From Beijerinckiaceae bacterium RH AL1 (GTDB taxonomy: Bacteria; Pseudomonadota; Alphaproteobacteria; Rhizobiales; Beijerinckiaceae), in the NCBI GenBank assembly GCA_901457705.2, contig LR590083.2:2232597-2296596 (forward strand): a stretch of DNA of 64,000 nt, read 5' to 3'. Both the position numbers and the translations under genes were made by a program. The notes beneath the pieces were generated by a model that did no database searches, was not told the DNA's origin, and worked only from the letters and a program-made list of their open reading frames with translations. Of this stretch, positions 56,801 through 64,000 are shown in pieces. Each line of letters begins with the position of its first letter. The stretch's first letter is position 1.

Positions 56801-57901
56801 ATGATCGGGTTGACCCTCGGCCGCTATCTGTCCTCCCGGTTCTTCCGGATGATCGTGGCGGTCTTTTCGACCATCTTCAGTCTCGTTTTCGTGATCGACT
56901 TCGTCGAGCTGCTGCGTCGCACCGGCAACATCAAGGGCGTGACGACGGGCACGGTCGCGTTCCTCTCGTTCCTGCGCACGCCGGCGGTTTCCGAGCAGGT
57001 GCTGCCGTTCTGCGTCCTGTTCGGCTCGATGGCCGTGTTCTTGAACCTGACCCGCAAGCTCGAGCTGCTCGTCGCGCGCGCCTCCGGCGTCTCCGTCTGG
57101 CAGTTCCTGTTCCCGCCGGTGCTCATCGCGCTCCTCATCGGCATCTTCTCGGTGACGGTGCTCAACCCGTTGTCCGCGCACATGAAAGAGCGCGCCGACG
57201 TCATGGAGGCGAAAATCTTCGGCGCGCCGGCCCAGTCGGCCGACGATAGCGCGCCGCCGCAGCCGCAGGTCTGGATCCGGCAAAGCGGCGTCGACGGCGG
57301 GTCGATCCTGAGCGTGATGAAGGCGTCCCCGGACAACACGATCCTCACCGACGTCACCGCCTACGTCTACGATCTGGACGGGCGCTTCGCGGCGCGCATC
57401 CGCGCCGCGCACGCCACGCTGGAGCCGGGCGCCTGGCGCTTGCAGGACGGCGAGGTGTCTGCGTCGGGAGAGAAGCCGATGCCCTTCAAGACCTACATGC
57501 TGGCGACCAACCTCAAGCCGGGCGAGGTCTCCGACGGCTCGATGTCGGCCGAGGCGGTGCCGTTCTGGGACCTGCCGACCTTGCGAGAAGAGACCGAAAG
57601 CGCCGGTCTCGACGGCTCCGGCTACCGCCTGCAATACCAGACCCTGCTCGCGCGCCCGCTCCTGCTCGTCGCGATGACCCTGATCGCCGCCGCCTTTTCA
57701 TTAAGATTTTTCCGGTTTGGTGGGATCGGTAAGTTCGTGGGTGGTGGCGTAGCGGCGGGGTTCGTGCTTTACGTGGCGACGAAATTCGTCGGAGACCTGG
57801 GGGGGTCAGGCGTGCTCACTCCGCCTGTCGCCGCTTGGTCGCCGGCGATCGTCGCGAGCATGCTAGGCACGCTCGCCCTGCTGAACCAGGAGGACGGTTG
57901 A
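56801..57901 (+). CDS. lptG: LPS export ABC transporter permease LptG
   Basis: A 366-residue YjgP/YjgQ permease. Three membrane segments at each end flank a periplasmic jellyroll domain. The start MIGLTLGRYLSSRFF and the segment KLELLVARASGVSVWQF are typical of alphaproteobacterial LptG rather than LptF. With LptB, LptF and LptC it extracts LPS from the inner membrane. It leads the lptG-lptD-surA-pdxA run. The normal partner lptF is not next to it. Confidence 0.92.
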   Translation: MIGLTLGRYLSSRFFRMIVAVFSTIFSLVFVIDFVELLRRTGNIKGVTTGTVAFLSFLRTPAVSEQVLPFCVLFGSMAVFLNLTRKLELLVARASGVSVWQFLFPPVLIALLIGIFSVTVLNPLSAHMKERADVMEAKIFGAPAQSADDSAPPQPQVWIRQSGVDGGSILSVMKASPDNTILTDVTAYVYDLDGRFAARIRAAHATLEPGAWRLQDGEVSASGEKPMPFKTYMLATNLKPGEVSDGSMSAEAVPFWDLPTLREETESAGLDGSGYRLQYQTLLARPLLLVAMTLIAAAFSLRFFRFGGIGKFVGGGVAAGFVLYVATKFVGDLGGSGVLTPPVAAWSPAIVASMLGTLALLNQEDG

Positions 57902-57941
57902 TGCCCGGCCGGTCCGGCCGGCTCGGCCGCCCCTATCCTCG

Positions 57942-60500
57942 GTGACATCATCCGTCCGCGCGATGATCGCGGGCCTCCTCGTTGCGGCTTCGTTTGTCGG
58001 CGCTACTACGCTTGCGCTCCCGACGCCTGCAGCAGCGCAGCTGGCGAGCAAGGCCGACCCCGACGCCAAAAAGATGCTCGTCGAGGCCGACGAACTCGTC
58101 CAGAATCAGAACGACAACACGGTAACCGCTTCCGGCAACGTGCGAATCTATTACGACGGCCGCACGCTGGAAGCCGACCGCGTCGTCTACAACAAGACGA
58201 CGAAGCGCGTCGTGGCGGTCGGCCACGCCAAGATGACAGAGAAGGACGGCACCGTCTCGCGCGGCGACAAGTTCGACCTGACGGACGACTTTCACGACGG
58301 CTTCATCGAGAGCTTGCGCAGCGACACGCCGCAGCAGACCCATTTCTCCTCGCCGCGGACGGAGCGCGTCGCCGACGACACGACGACCTTCGAGAAGGGG
58401 ACCTATTCCGCCTGCGACGCTTGCAAGGACCATCCCTCGCGACCGCCTCTTTGGCGGGTGCGTGCCCAGCGCATCATCCACAAGAACGACGAGAAGATGA
58501 TCTACTACGAGGATGCGCGCCTCGAGTTCCTCGGTATTCCTGTCGCCTACACGCCCTGGATGTCGGCGCCCGATCCGACGGTGACGAAGAAGTCCGGCCT
58601 GCTGACGCCGAATACGACGTACCGCTCGCAGCTCGGCTACGGCGTCGGCGTGCCTGTATTCTACAACCTCGCGCCCAATTACGACCTGACCGTCACGCCG
58701 ACGATCTATTCCGAGCAGGGCTTCTTCGGCGCGGCCGAATTCCGCCAGAAGTTCGCAAACGGCCTCTACTATATCCGCGTGTCTGGTATCGACGAGCTGA
58801 ATCCGGACCAGTTCTATCTGCCGCCCTACGGCGCCGGGCGTCAGCGCCTGCGCGGCGACATCGACACCAAGGGCGAGTTCGACCTGTCCCCCGAGTGGAA
58901 GTTTGGCTGGAGCGTCACGGCGCTTTCCGACAAGTACTACCTGAACGACTACCAGATCCCCGCCGACACACTGGCCTCGAACTACATCAGCGAGTCGATT
59001 TCGACGATCTACCTCACCGGCCAGGGCGATCGCAGCTTCTTCGACCTGCGCGGATATTACATCGAGGGCCTGACCTCCTACGACATCCAGCAGCAGCAGC
59101 CAATCGTCCATCCGGTGCTGGACTACAATCGCACCGTCGACATCGATCCGGCGAAGACTCACGGCGTCGGCGGCCAGCTCGAGTTCGACTTCAACCTGAC
59201 GAGCCTCTCGGCTGCCGCCGCGTCTTACGAGGCGGTCGGCGCCCGCACGCTCGACAGCGCCTACAATCTCTACGACGTCTGCAACACCTACATGCCGGGC
59301 CGTGTCATCGGCAGCTCGTGCCTGTTGCGCGGCATCGGCGGCGACTACACTCGCGCCACCGGCTCGGTCGACTACCAGCGCAAGTTCATCGACCCGCTCG
59401 GCGAGGTTTGGACGCCGTTCGCTTTCGCGCGGTTCAGCGGCGAGACGCTGAACCTTAATACGTCGAACACCTATTCTTTCGCGAACAACGGCAACTACTC
59501 GTCGTTCTCCAACGCCTCGCAGCCCGGCTTCCTGCCCGGCTCGACTGGCGATACCGGCAACATCATCCCCGGCGTCGGCGTCGAGTATCGGTATCCGTTC
59601 ATGGCCTACACGAAGTTCGGCTCGATCGTCGTCGAGCCAATCGGCCAGATTATCGCGCGCCCCGACAACGTCATCGGCACGCGATCGCTGGTTAACATCG
59701 ACTCACAAAGCCTCGTCTTCGATTCGACCAACCTGTTCGACTGGAGCAAGTACTCCGGCTACGACCAGTTCGAGACGGGCTTGCGGGCCAACTACGGCGG
59801 CCAGCTCGCGGTCAACTTCAAGAACGGCGGCTACTTCAACGTGCTCGCCGGCCAATCCGCTCAGCTCGCCGGCACCAATTCCTATGCGACGGCCGACGCC
59901 GCCAACGTGGGCCTGAGCTCCGGCCTGGACACACGGATGTCCGACTATGTCATCGGCACAAATGTGTCGCCGCTGCCGCTTCTCTCGCTCGGCACCCAGG
60001 CCCGCTTCGACGACGCGACCTTCGAGATGCGCCGGATCGACACGACGCTCAACCTCAACCTTGGACCGCTGACCGGCGGCGTCCAGTTCGCCAACTACGA
60101 CGCGCAGCCGCTGATCGGCTACTCGGTGCGCCGCGAGGGCCTGTCCCTCAACTCCAAATACAAGTTCGCCGAGCATTATTTCGTGCAGGGCAACATCACC
60201 TTTGATATGAGCCGCCAGTACTACTCGCCGCTGATCATCGGCTCCATGAACGCGAGCCCCTGGACGATCGCGGCCTCCGGCCTCGGTTTCGGCTACGAGG
60301 ACGAGTGCACGACCTTCACGGTCAACTACACATCGTCCTACCAGTACAATGCCGGCTTCACGCAGCGCGACACGTCCGTTGTGGCAACCTTATCGCTGCG
60401 CACCCTTGGCGACATCAAGCTCAACCGCGCCTCGACGAGTCAGACGGGCAGCGGCACAACCAATACCTTGCCGACCACGGGCGTGGACGGGGTGCGCTAA
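57942..60500 (+). CDS. lptD: LPS assembly outer-membrane protein LptD
   Basis: An 852-residue outer-membrane protein. After a signal peptide comes the OstA/LptA-like periplasmic domain (VQNQNDNTVTASGNVRIYYDGRTLEADRVVY) and then a C-terminal beta barrel. Cysteines lie in YSACDACKD near residue 158 and in DVCNTY and GSSC near 445-460, suiting the disulfides needed for LptD maturation. It inserts LPS into the outer leaflet with LptE. The GTG at 57942 is used; an ATG at 57963 is the alternative. It is 40 bases after lptG. Confidence 0.93.
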   Translation: MTSSVRAMIAGLLVAASFVGATTLALPTPAAAQLASKADPDAKKMLVEADELVQNQNDNTVTASGNVRIYYDGRTLEADRVVYNKTTKRVVAVGHAKMTEKDGTVSRGDKFDLTDDFHDGFIESLRSDTPQQTHFSSPRTERVADDTTTFEKGTYSACDACKDHPSRPPLWRVRAQRIIHKNDEKMIYYEDARLEFLGIPVAYTPWMSAPDPTVTKKSGLLTPNTTYRSQLGYGVGVPVFYNLAPNYDLTVTPTIYSEQGFFGAAEFRQKFANGLYYIRVSGIDELNPDQFYLPPYGAGRQRLRGDIDTKGEFDLSPEWKFGWSVTALSDKYYLNDYQIPADTLASNYISESISTIYLTGQGDRSFFDLRGYYIEGLTSYDIQQQQPIVHPVLDYNRTVDIDPAKTHGVGGQLEFDFNLTSLSAAAASYEAVGARTLDSAYNLYDVCNTYMPGRVIGSSCLLRGIGGDYTRATGSVDYQRKFIDPLGEVWTPFAFARFSGETLNLNTSNTYSFANNGNYSSFSNASQPGFLPGSTGDTGNIIPGVGVEYRYPFMAYTKFGSIVVEPIGQIIARPDNVIGTRSLVNIDSQSLVFDSTNLFDWSKYSGYDQFETGLRANYGGQLAVNFKNGGYFNVLAGQSAQLAGTNSYATADAANVGLSSGLDTRMSDYVIGTNVSPLPLLSLGTQARFDDATFEMRRIDTTLNLNLGPLTGGVQFANYDAQPLIGYSVRREGLSLNSKYKFAEHYFVQGNITFDMSRQYYSPLIIGSMNASPWTIAASGLGFGYEDECTTFTVNYTSSYQYNAGFTQRDTSVVATLSLRTLGDIKLNRASTSQTGSGTTNTLPTTGVDGVR

Positions 60501-60576
60501 CGCAAGCACGCGTTCGTCGTCGCGTGCCTGAAAAGCGCCGAGTTTTTGCAAATAAAGGGCGCGTTGGGAGGACTCG

Positions 60577-61506
60577 ATGGCCCTTTGTTCTGCTTCCATC
60601 TTTCTCAGGCTCGCGACCGTCTTGGGCCTCGCCGTGGCCACGGTCGCGATGGCGTCTGCGCCGGCGGCGGCGCAGGAAGTCGTCGTGTCGGTCAACGGCG
60701 ACCCGATCACCTCCTATGATCTCGAGCAGCGGGAGAAGCTGCTGCGCGGCCTGCACAAGCCGGCCGGCCGGGACGCCGCCATCGAGAGCCTGATCTCCGA
60801 CCGTCTCATGGCGCGCGAGGCCTCCCGTTACGGGATCAACATCTCCGACGAGGAGATCGGCTCCCAGATCGCGGAGGACGCGCGCAAAGCGAAGATGACG
60901 CCGCAAGCCTTCGCGGCGGAGGCGAGCCGCACCGGCGCCTCGCCCGAGCACGTGCGCAACCACTTCAAGTCCGAGCTCGCCTACAACGTCCTCATCAAGG
61001 GCCTGAACCGCGGCGTCGAGGCGAGCGAGACCCAGATCCGCAGCGAGCTCGCGCGCGAGAAGGGCAAGTCGGGCGTCACCGACTACACGATCCGCCAGGT
61101 CGTCTTCACGCTGAGCCCCAGCGACGGGCCGGCGCAGGTCGAGGCCGCCCTGAAGCAGGCGACCGCGCTCCGCACGCGGTTCACGAGCTGCGACAGCGGC
61201 ATCGCCTACGCCAAGACGCTGCCGGGCGTCGCCATCCGCGCCAAGCTGACGCGCGACTCGACGCAGCTCAGCGACGAGATCAAGCAGGTCCTCGATGCGA
61301 TGCCTGTCGGCCACCTCAGCGCGCCGACGCGCTCCGGCAACGGCATCGAGCTGATCGCGCTCTGCGGCCGCGGCGCGCCCGCCAACGACGATCAGCTGCG
61401 CAAGCAGATCGGCGACAGGATCCTCAGCGAGCATCTGGAGTCGGTCGCCGCCCAGCGCTACCGCGAGATGCGCGCAACCGCGGTCATCGAACGCCCGCGC
61501 GGATGA
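60577..61506 (+). CDS. surA: SurA-type periplasmic chaperone / peptidyl-prolyl isomerase
   Basis: A 309-residue protein with a signal peptide cleaved near AAAQ|E and the SurA N-terminal domain starting VVSVNGDPITSYDLEQREKLL. One divergent parvulin-like domain follows (YTIRQVVFTLSPSDGP ... ELIALCGRG). It assists folding of outer-membrane proteins such as LptD, encoded just upstream. Length is shorter than E. coli SurA, which has two parvulin domains, as is usual in alphaproteobacteria. Its stop overlaps pdxA by 4 bases. Confidence 0.88.
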   Translation: MALCSASIFLRLATVLGLAVATVAMASAPAAAQEVVVSVNGDPITSYDLEQREKLLRGLHKPAGRDAAIESLISDRLMAREASRYGINISDEEIGSQIAEDARKAKMTPQAFAAEASRTGASPEHVRNHFKSELAYNVLIKGLNRGVEASETQIRSELAREKGKSGVTDYTIRQVVFTLSPSDGPAQVEAALKQATALRTRFTSCDSGIAYAKTLPGVAIRAKLTRDSTQLSDEIKQVLDAMPVGHLSAPTRSGNGIELIALCGRGAPANDDQLRKQIGDRILSEHLESVAAQRYREMRATAVIERPRG

Positions 61507-62528
61507 GCGATGCCGGGCGCCCGCTGGCTCTGACCCGCGGGGATCCCTCCGGGATCGGCCTCGAGATCGCGCTGAAAGCCTGGGCTGCGCTGCATGACGA
61601 GCCCGGTGCCAACCCCTTCATCCTCGTCGAGGATGTCGCGCACGCGCAGCGCGCGGCGGCCCGGCTCGGCTTCGACGTGCCGATGGTCGCGACGACCGCC
61701 GCCGAGGCGGCCACCGTCTTTCCCGATGCCTTGCCGATCCTGCCGCTCGACGCCGAGACGCGCGGCGTGCCGGGCAAGCCGGACGCCGCCGACGCTCCGG
61801 GCACGATCGCCTCGATGACCCGCTGCGTCGAGCTCGTCGCCGCGGGCCGCGCATCCGCCGTCGTGACGCTGCCGATCTCGAAGGAGGTGCTGCACCGCGT
61901 CGGCTTCGCCCATCCCGGCCACACCGAGTTCATGGGCGAGCTTGCGACGCGCTGCTTCGGCACCGTGTCGCCGAAGCCGGTGATGTTGCTGTGGTCGCCG
62001 GAGCTCGCCGTCGTGCCGGCGACGATCCACGTCCCTCTCTCCGCCGTGCCCGGGCTCGTGACGGGCGCGCTCATCGTCGAGACCGTGCGGATCGTCGCGC
62101 GCGATATGCGCCAGCGCTTCGGGCTCGCGGCGCCGCGCATCGCCGTCGCGGGCCTCAACCCGCATGCCAGCGAGGGCGGCGATATCGGTCGCGAGGACAT
62201 CGACATCGTCGCGCCCGCCCTCGACGTGCTCCGCGCCGAGGGGATCGCGGTGACCGGCCCGCATCCCGCCGACACGCTGTTCCACGCCTCAGCGCGCGCC
62301 CGCTACGACGTCGCCGTCACGATGTACCACGACCAGGGACTGATCCCGATCAAGACGCTGGCCTTCGACACTGGCGTCAACGTCACGCTCGGCCTGCCCT
62401 TCGTGCGGACCTCGCCCGACCACGGCACGGCGTTCGACATCGCCGGCCGCGGGATTGCCAGCGAAGCGAGCCTCGTCGCCGCGCTGCGGCTCGCGGCACG
62501 CCTCGCCGCGGCGGGTCGATCGATATAG
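61503..62528 (+). CDS. pdxA: 4-hydroxythreonine-4-phosphate dehydrogenase
   Basis: A 341-residue PdxA that oxidises 4-phosphohydroxy-threonine in vitamin B6 synthesis. GDPSGIGLEIALKAW at the start, HPGHTEFMGEL with metal/substrate His, GLNPHASEGGDIGRED and YHDQGLIPIK are all present. Its start overlaps surA (ATGA). In relatives rsmA follows at once; here a MarR-GNAT gene lies between, and a palindrome overlaps the pdxA stop. Confidence 0.96.
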   Translation: MSDAGRPLALTRGDPSGIGLEIALKAWAALHDEPGANPFILVEDVAHAQRAAARLGFDVPMVATTAAEAATVFPDALPILPLDAETRGVPGKPDAADAPGTIASMTRCVELVAAGRASAVVTLPISKEVLHRVGFAHPGHTEFMGELATRCFGTVSPKPVMLLWSPELAVVPATIHVPLSAVPGLVTGALIVETVRIVARDMRQRFGLAAPRIAVAGLNPHASEGGDIGREDIDIVAPALDVLRAEGIAVTGPHPADTLFHASARARYDVAVTMYHDQGLIPIKTLAFDTGVNVTLGLPFVRTSPDHGTAFDIAGRGIASEASLVAALRLAARLAAAGRSI

Positions 62529-62545
62529 TTGACAAAGTCAACTAT
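62525..62545. promoter_or_regulatory. Perfect inverted repeat, probable MarR operator
   Basis: Arms ATAGTTGAC and GTCAACTAT (9 bp each) are exact reverse complements around AAA. TTGAC...GTCAA is the classic MarR half-site pattern. It overlaps the pdxA stop and a -10-like TATAGT (62524-62529), 18 bases before the MarR-GNAT start, so autoregulation is likely. No good -35 is visible. Confidence 0.68.
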
Positions 62546-62562
62546 CAGGGCATCCTGGCGCG

Positions 62563-63477
62563 ATGGTTTCCGCCATCGCCGCCGTGCGCGGCTTCTCCCG
62601 CTTCTACACCCAGCTCGTGGGCGCGCTCGATCCGCGCTTTCTCGACAGCGACCTGACGCTCGCCGAGGCGCGGCTGCTGTTCGAGATCGCGCAGACGGAG
62701 GCGCCGGTCGCCTCGGATCTGCAGGCTTCGCTGGGCTTCGATGCCGGCTACGTCAGCCGCATCCTGCGCCGCTTCGAGACCGACGGGCTCATCGAGCGCG
62801 AGCGCGATGCCAGCGACAGTCGCCGGCGGCCGATCGTCCTCACGGCGAAAGGCCGCGCGGCCTATGCCGCACTCAACGAGCGCCAGCGCGACAAGGTCGC
62901 CGAGATGCTGGCGCCGCTGGCGCCGAGCGCACGCAGCGATCTCGTCGCGGCGCTCGGCACGGCGCGCGCGCTTCTCGGCACGCCGACGCCGGCCTTCACG
63001 ATCCGCACCTTCCGCATCGGCGACATCGGCCTCCTCGCCGGCCGCCAGTCGATCCTCTACACCGAGGCCTTCGGCTGGGGCCGCGGGATCGAGACCAACA
63101 TCAGCGAGACGACCGCGGCGTTCCTGCGCGGCTTCATGCCGGGCCGCGAGCAATGCTGGATCGCCGAGGTCGACGGCGTGATGGCCGGCTCGGTGATGCT
63201 CACCGACGAAGGACGCGGCCTGTGTCGTCTGCGCCTGCTCTATGTCGAGCCGTTCGCGCGCGGCCTCGGCGTCGGCAAGGCGCTGGTGCGCACCTGTCTC
63301 GCCTTCGCGCGGGAGGTCGGGTACACTGAGATGATGCTTTGGACCCACACCATCCTGGAGACGGCGCGCCGCATCTATGCCGCGGAAGGCTTCGAGCTGA
63401 CGCAGACCGAGATGCACGAGGAGTTCGGCGTGCCGCTGCAGGGCGAGACGTGGCGGCTGCGGCTCGCACCGGCTTGA
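62563..63477 (+). CDS. MarR - GNAT fusion protein
   Basis: A 304-residue protein with an N-terminal MarR domain ([31 protein letters not shown] helix-turn-helix and wing, quoted in part) and a C-terminal GNAT acetyltransferase from about residue 145, with [19 protein letters not shown] as acetyl-CoA loop near 228-246. It is the ordinary two-domain form of the three-domain protein at 8734. A perfect inverted repeat lies directly upstream. Its TGA overlaps the TTG of rsmA. Substrate unknown. Confidence 0.88.
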   Translation: MVSAIAAVRGFSRFYTQLVGALDPRFLDSDLTLAEARLLFEIAQTEAPVASDLQASLGFDAGYVSRILRRFETDGLIERERDASDSRRRPIVLTAKGRAAYAALNERQRDKVAEMLAPLAPSARSDLVAALGTARALLGTPTPAFTIRTFRIGDIGLLAGRQSILYTEAFGWGRGIETNISETTAAFLRGFMPGREQCWIAEVDGVMAGSVMLTDEGRGLCRLRLLYVEPFARGLGVGKALVRTCLAFAREVGYTEMMLWTHTILETARRIYAAEGFELTQTEMHEEFGVPLQGETWRLRLAPA

Positions 63478-64000
63478 GCCCGGGCGACGGCCTGCCGCCG
63501 CTGCGCGAGGTCGTCGCGGCGCACGGCCTCGCGGCGAAGAAAAGCCTCGGCCAGAACTTCATCTTCGATCTCAACCTGACGCAGAAGATCGCGCGCGCCG
63601 CCGGCCCGCTCGACGGCGTGCGCGTCATCGAGGTCGGGCCGGGGCCCGGCGGCCTCACCCGCGCGCTGCTCGCCGAGGGCGCCGACGTCGTCGCGCTCGA
63701 GCGCGACACGCGCTGCCTCGCCGCGTTGGCCGCGGTCGCTGCGGCCTATCCCGGCAAGCTCGAGGTGCGCGAGGCCGACGCGCTCGAGGCCGACTACGCC
63801 GCGCTCGCTGCCCCCGACGCGCCGATGCGGATCTGCGCCAACCTGCCCTACAACATCGCGACGCCGCTCCTCACCGGCTGGCTCGAGAGCGAGCCGTGGC
63901 CGCCGTTCTTCGATCGCCTGACCCTGATGTTCCAGCGCGAGGTGGCCGAGCGCATCGTCGCGACGCCGCGCGAGCGCGGCGCCTACGGCCGGCTCGCCGT
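63474..64000 (+). CDS. rsmA: 16S rRNA (adenine1518/1519-N6)-dimethyltransferase, cut by window end
   Basis: The first 175 codons of RsmA (KsgA). [20 protein letters not shown] motif [17 protein letters not shown] and the catalytic [15 protein letters not shown] are all visible. It dimethylates two adenines in helix 45 of 16S rRNA late in 30S assembly. A TTG start at 63474 overlaps the MarR-GNAT stop (TTGA), so its translation is coupled to that gene. The end is beyond 64000. Confidence 0.93.
   Translation, partial: MSPGDGLPPLREVVAAHGLAAKKSLGQNFIFDLNLTQKIARAAGPLDGVRVIEVGPGPGGLTRALLAEGADVVALERDTRCLAALAAVAAAYPGKLEVREADALEADYAALAAPDAPMRICANLPYNIATPLLTGWLESEPWPPFFDRLTLMFQREVAERIVATPRERGAYGRLA

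Overview
The window is a high-GC, densely packed stretch of chromosome from an alphaproteobacterium, most likely of the order Hyphomicrobiales (Rhizobiales). This is inferred from gene content: adjacent divK and pleD, a short prolyl-tRNA synthetase without the editing insertion, DUF3572 next to dinB, SdhE, a non-catalytic PyrC-type dihydroorotase homologue, a histone H1-like Lys/Ala repeat protein, a lptG-lptD-surA-pdxA-rsmA block and a hisB-hisH-hisA block. I found no rRNA, tRNA, CRISPR array, integrase or intact insertion sequence. Genes often overlap by ATGA, GTGA or TTGA, so translational coupling is common.

Layout. 0-1.1 kb: H1-like repeat protein and a non-coding stretch. 1.1-3.3 kb: a MntA-HepT type module overlapping gatB. 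3.3-8.6 kb: aspS, an M50-type protease, proS and a patatin-like lipase. 8.7-12.1 kb: a self-operated MarR-GNAT-GNAT fusion, a nitronate monooxygenase and lipB. 12.1-22 kb: a soluble PAS-PAS chemoreceptor, a DUF3971/AsmA-like envelope protein, bcp, and pyrC-like and pyrB genes separated by two small genes. 22-30 kb: a GH25 lysozyme lipoprotein, topA (frameshifted as read), rnr, DUF983, an MFS transporter and rpmG. 30.7-34.1 kb: pleD/divK and DUF3572/dinB. 34-42.8 kb: methyltransferase, CaiB-type CoA-transferase, C15 peptidase, envelope hydrolases, an L,D-transpeptidase, terC, sdhE and secreted proteins. 42.9-45.2 kb: hisA, hisH, DUF2628, hisB. 45.3-48.4 kb: a small membrane protein, a tri-heme cytochrome c and a three-gene cobalt-type nitrile or thiocyanate hydratase. 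48.5-54.3 kb: DUF6502 and DUF5666 genes, then hslV, a membrane protein, hslU and ubiK. 54.3-64 kb: holC and pepA, then lptG, lptD, surA, pdxA, a second MarR-GNAT gene and the start of rsmA.

How the genes fit together. Most of the window is housekeeping: indirect tRNA amidation with aspS, RNA decay, LPS export and outer-membrane biogenesis, histidine and pyrimidine synthesis, protein quality control and cell-cycle c-di-GMP signalling. The accessory interest lies in a cytochrome c plus split nitrile-hydratase operon downstream of a promoter whose -35/-10 spacer contains an inverted repeat; two MarR-GNAT genes, each preceded by a perfect palindrome; a toxin-antitoxin-like pair coupled to gatB; and a duplicated piece of the pyrC-like gene beside a small gene of unknown function.

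Sequence quality. Two conserved genes (topA and terC) each look as if one C is missing from a C-run, and holC lacks a canonical start. These may be assembly errors or real lesions; the window alone cannot tell. All calls rest on reading the sequence; no database search was run.
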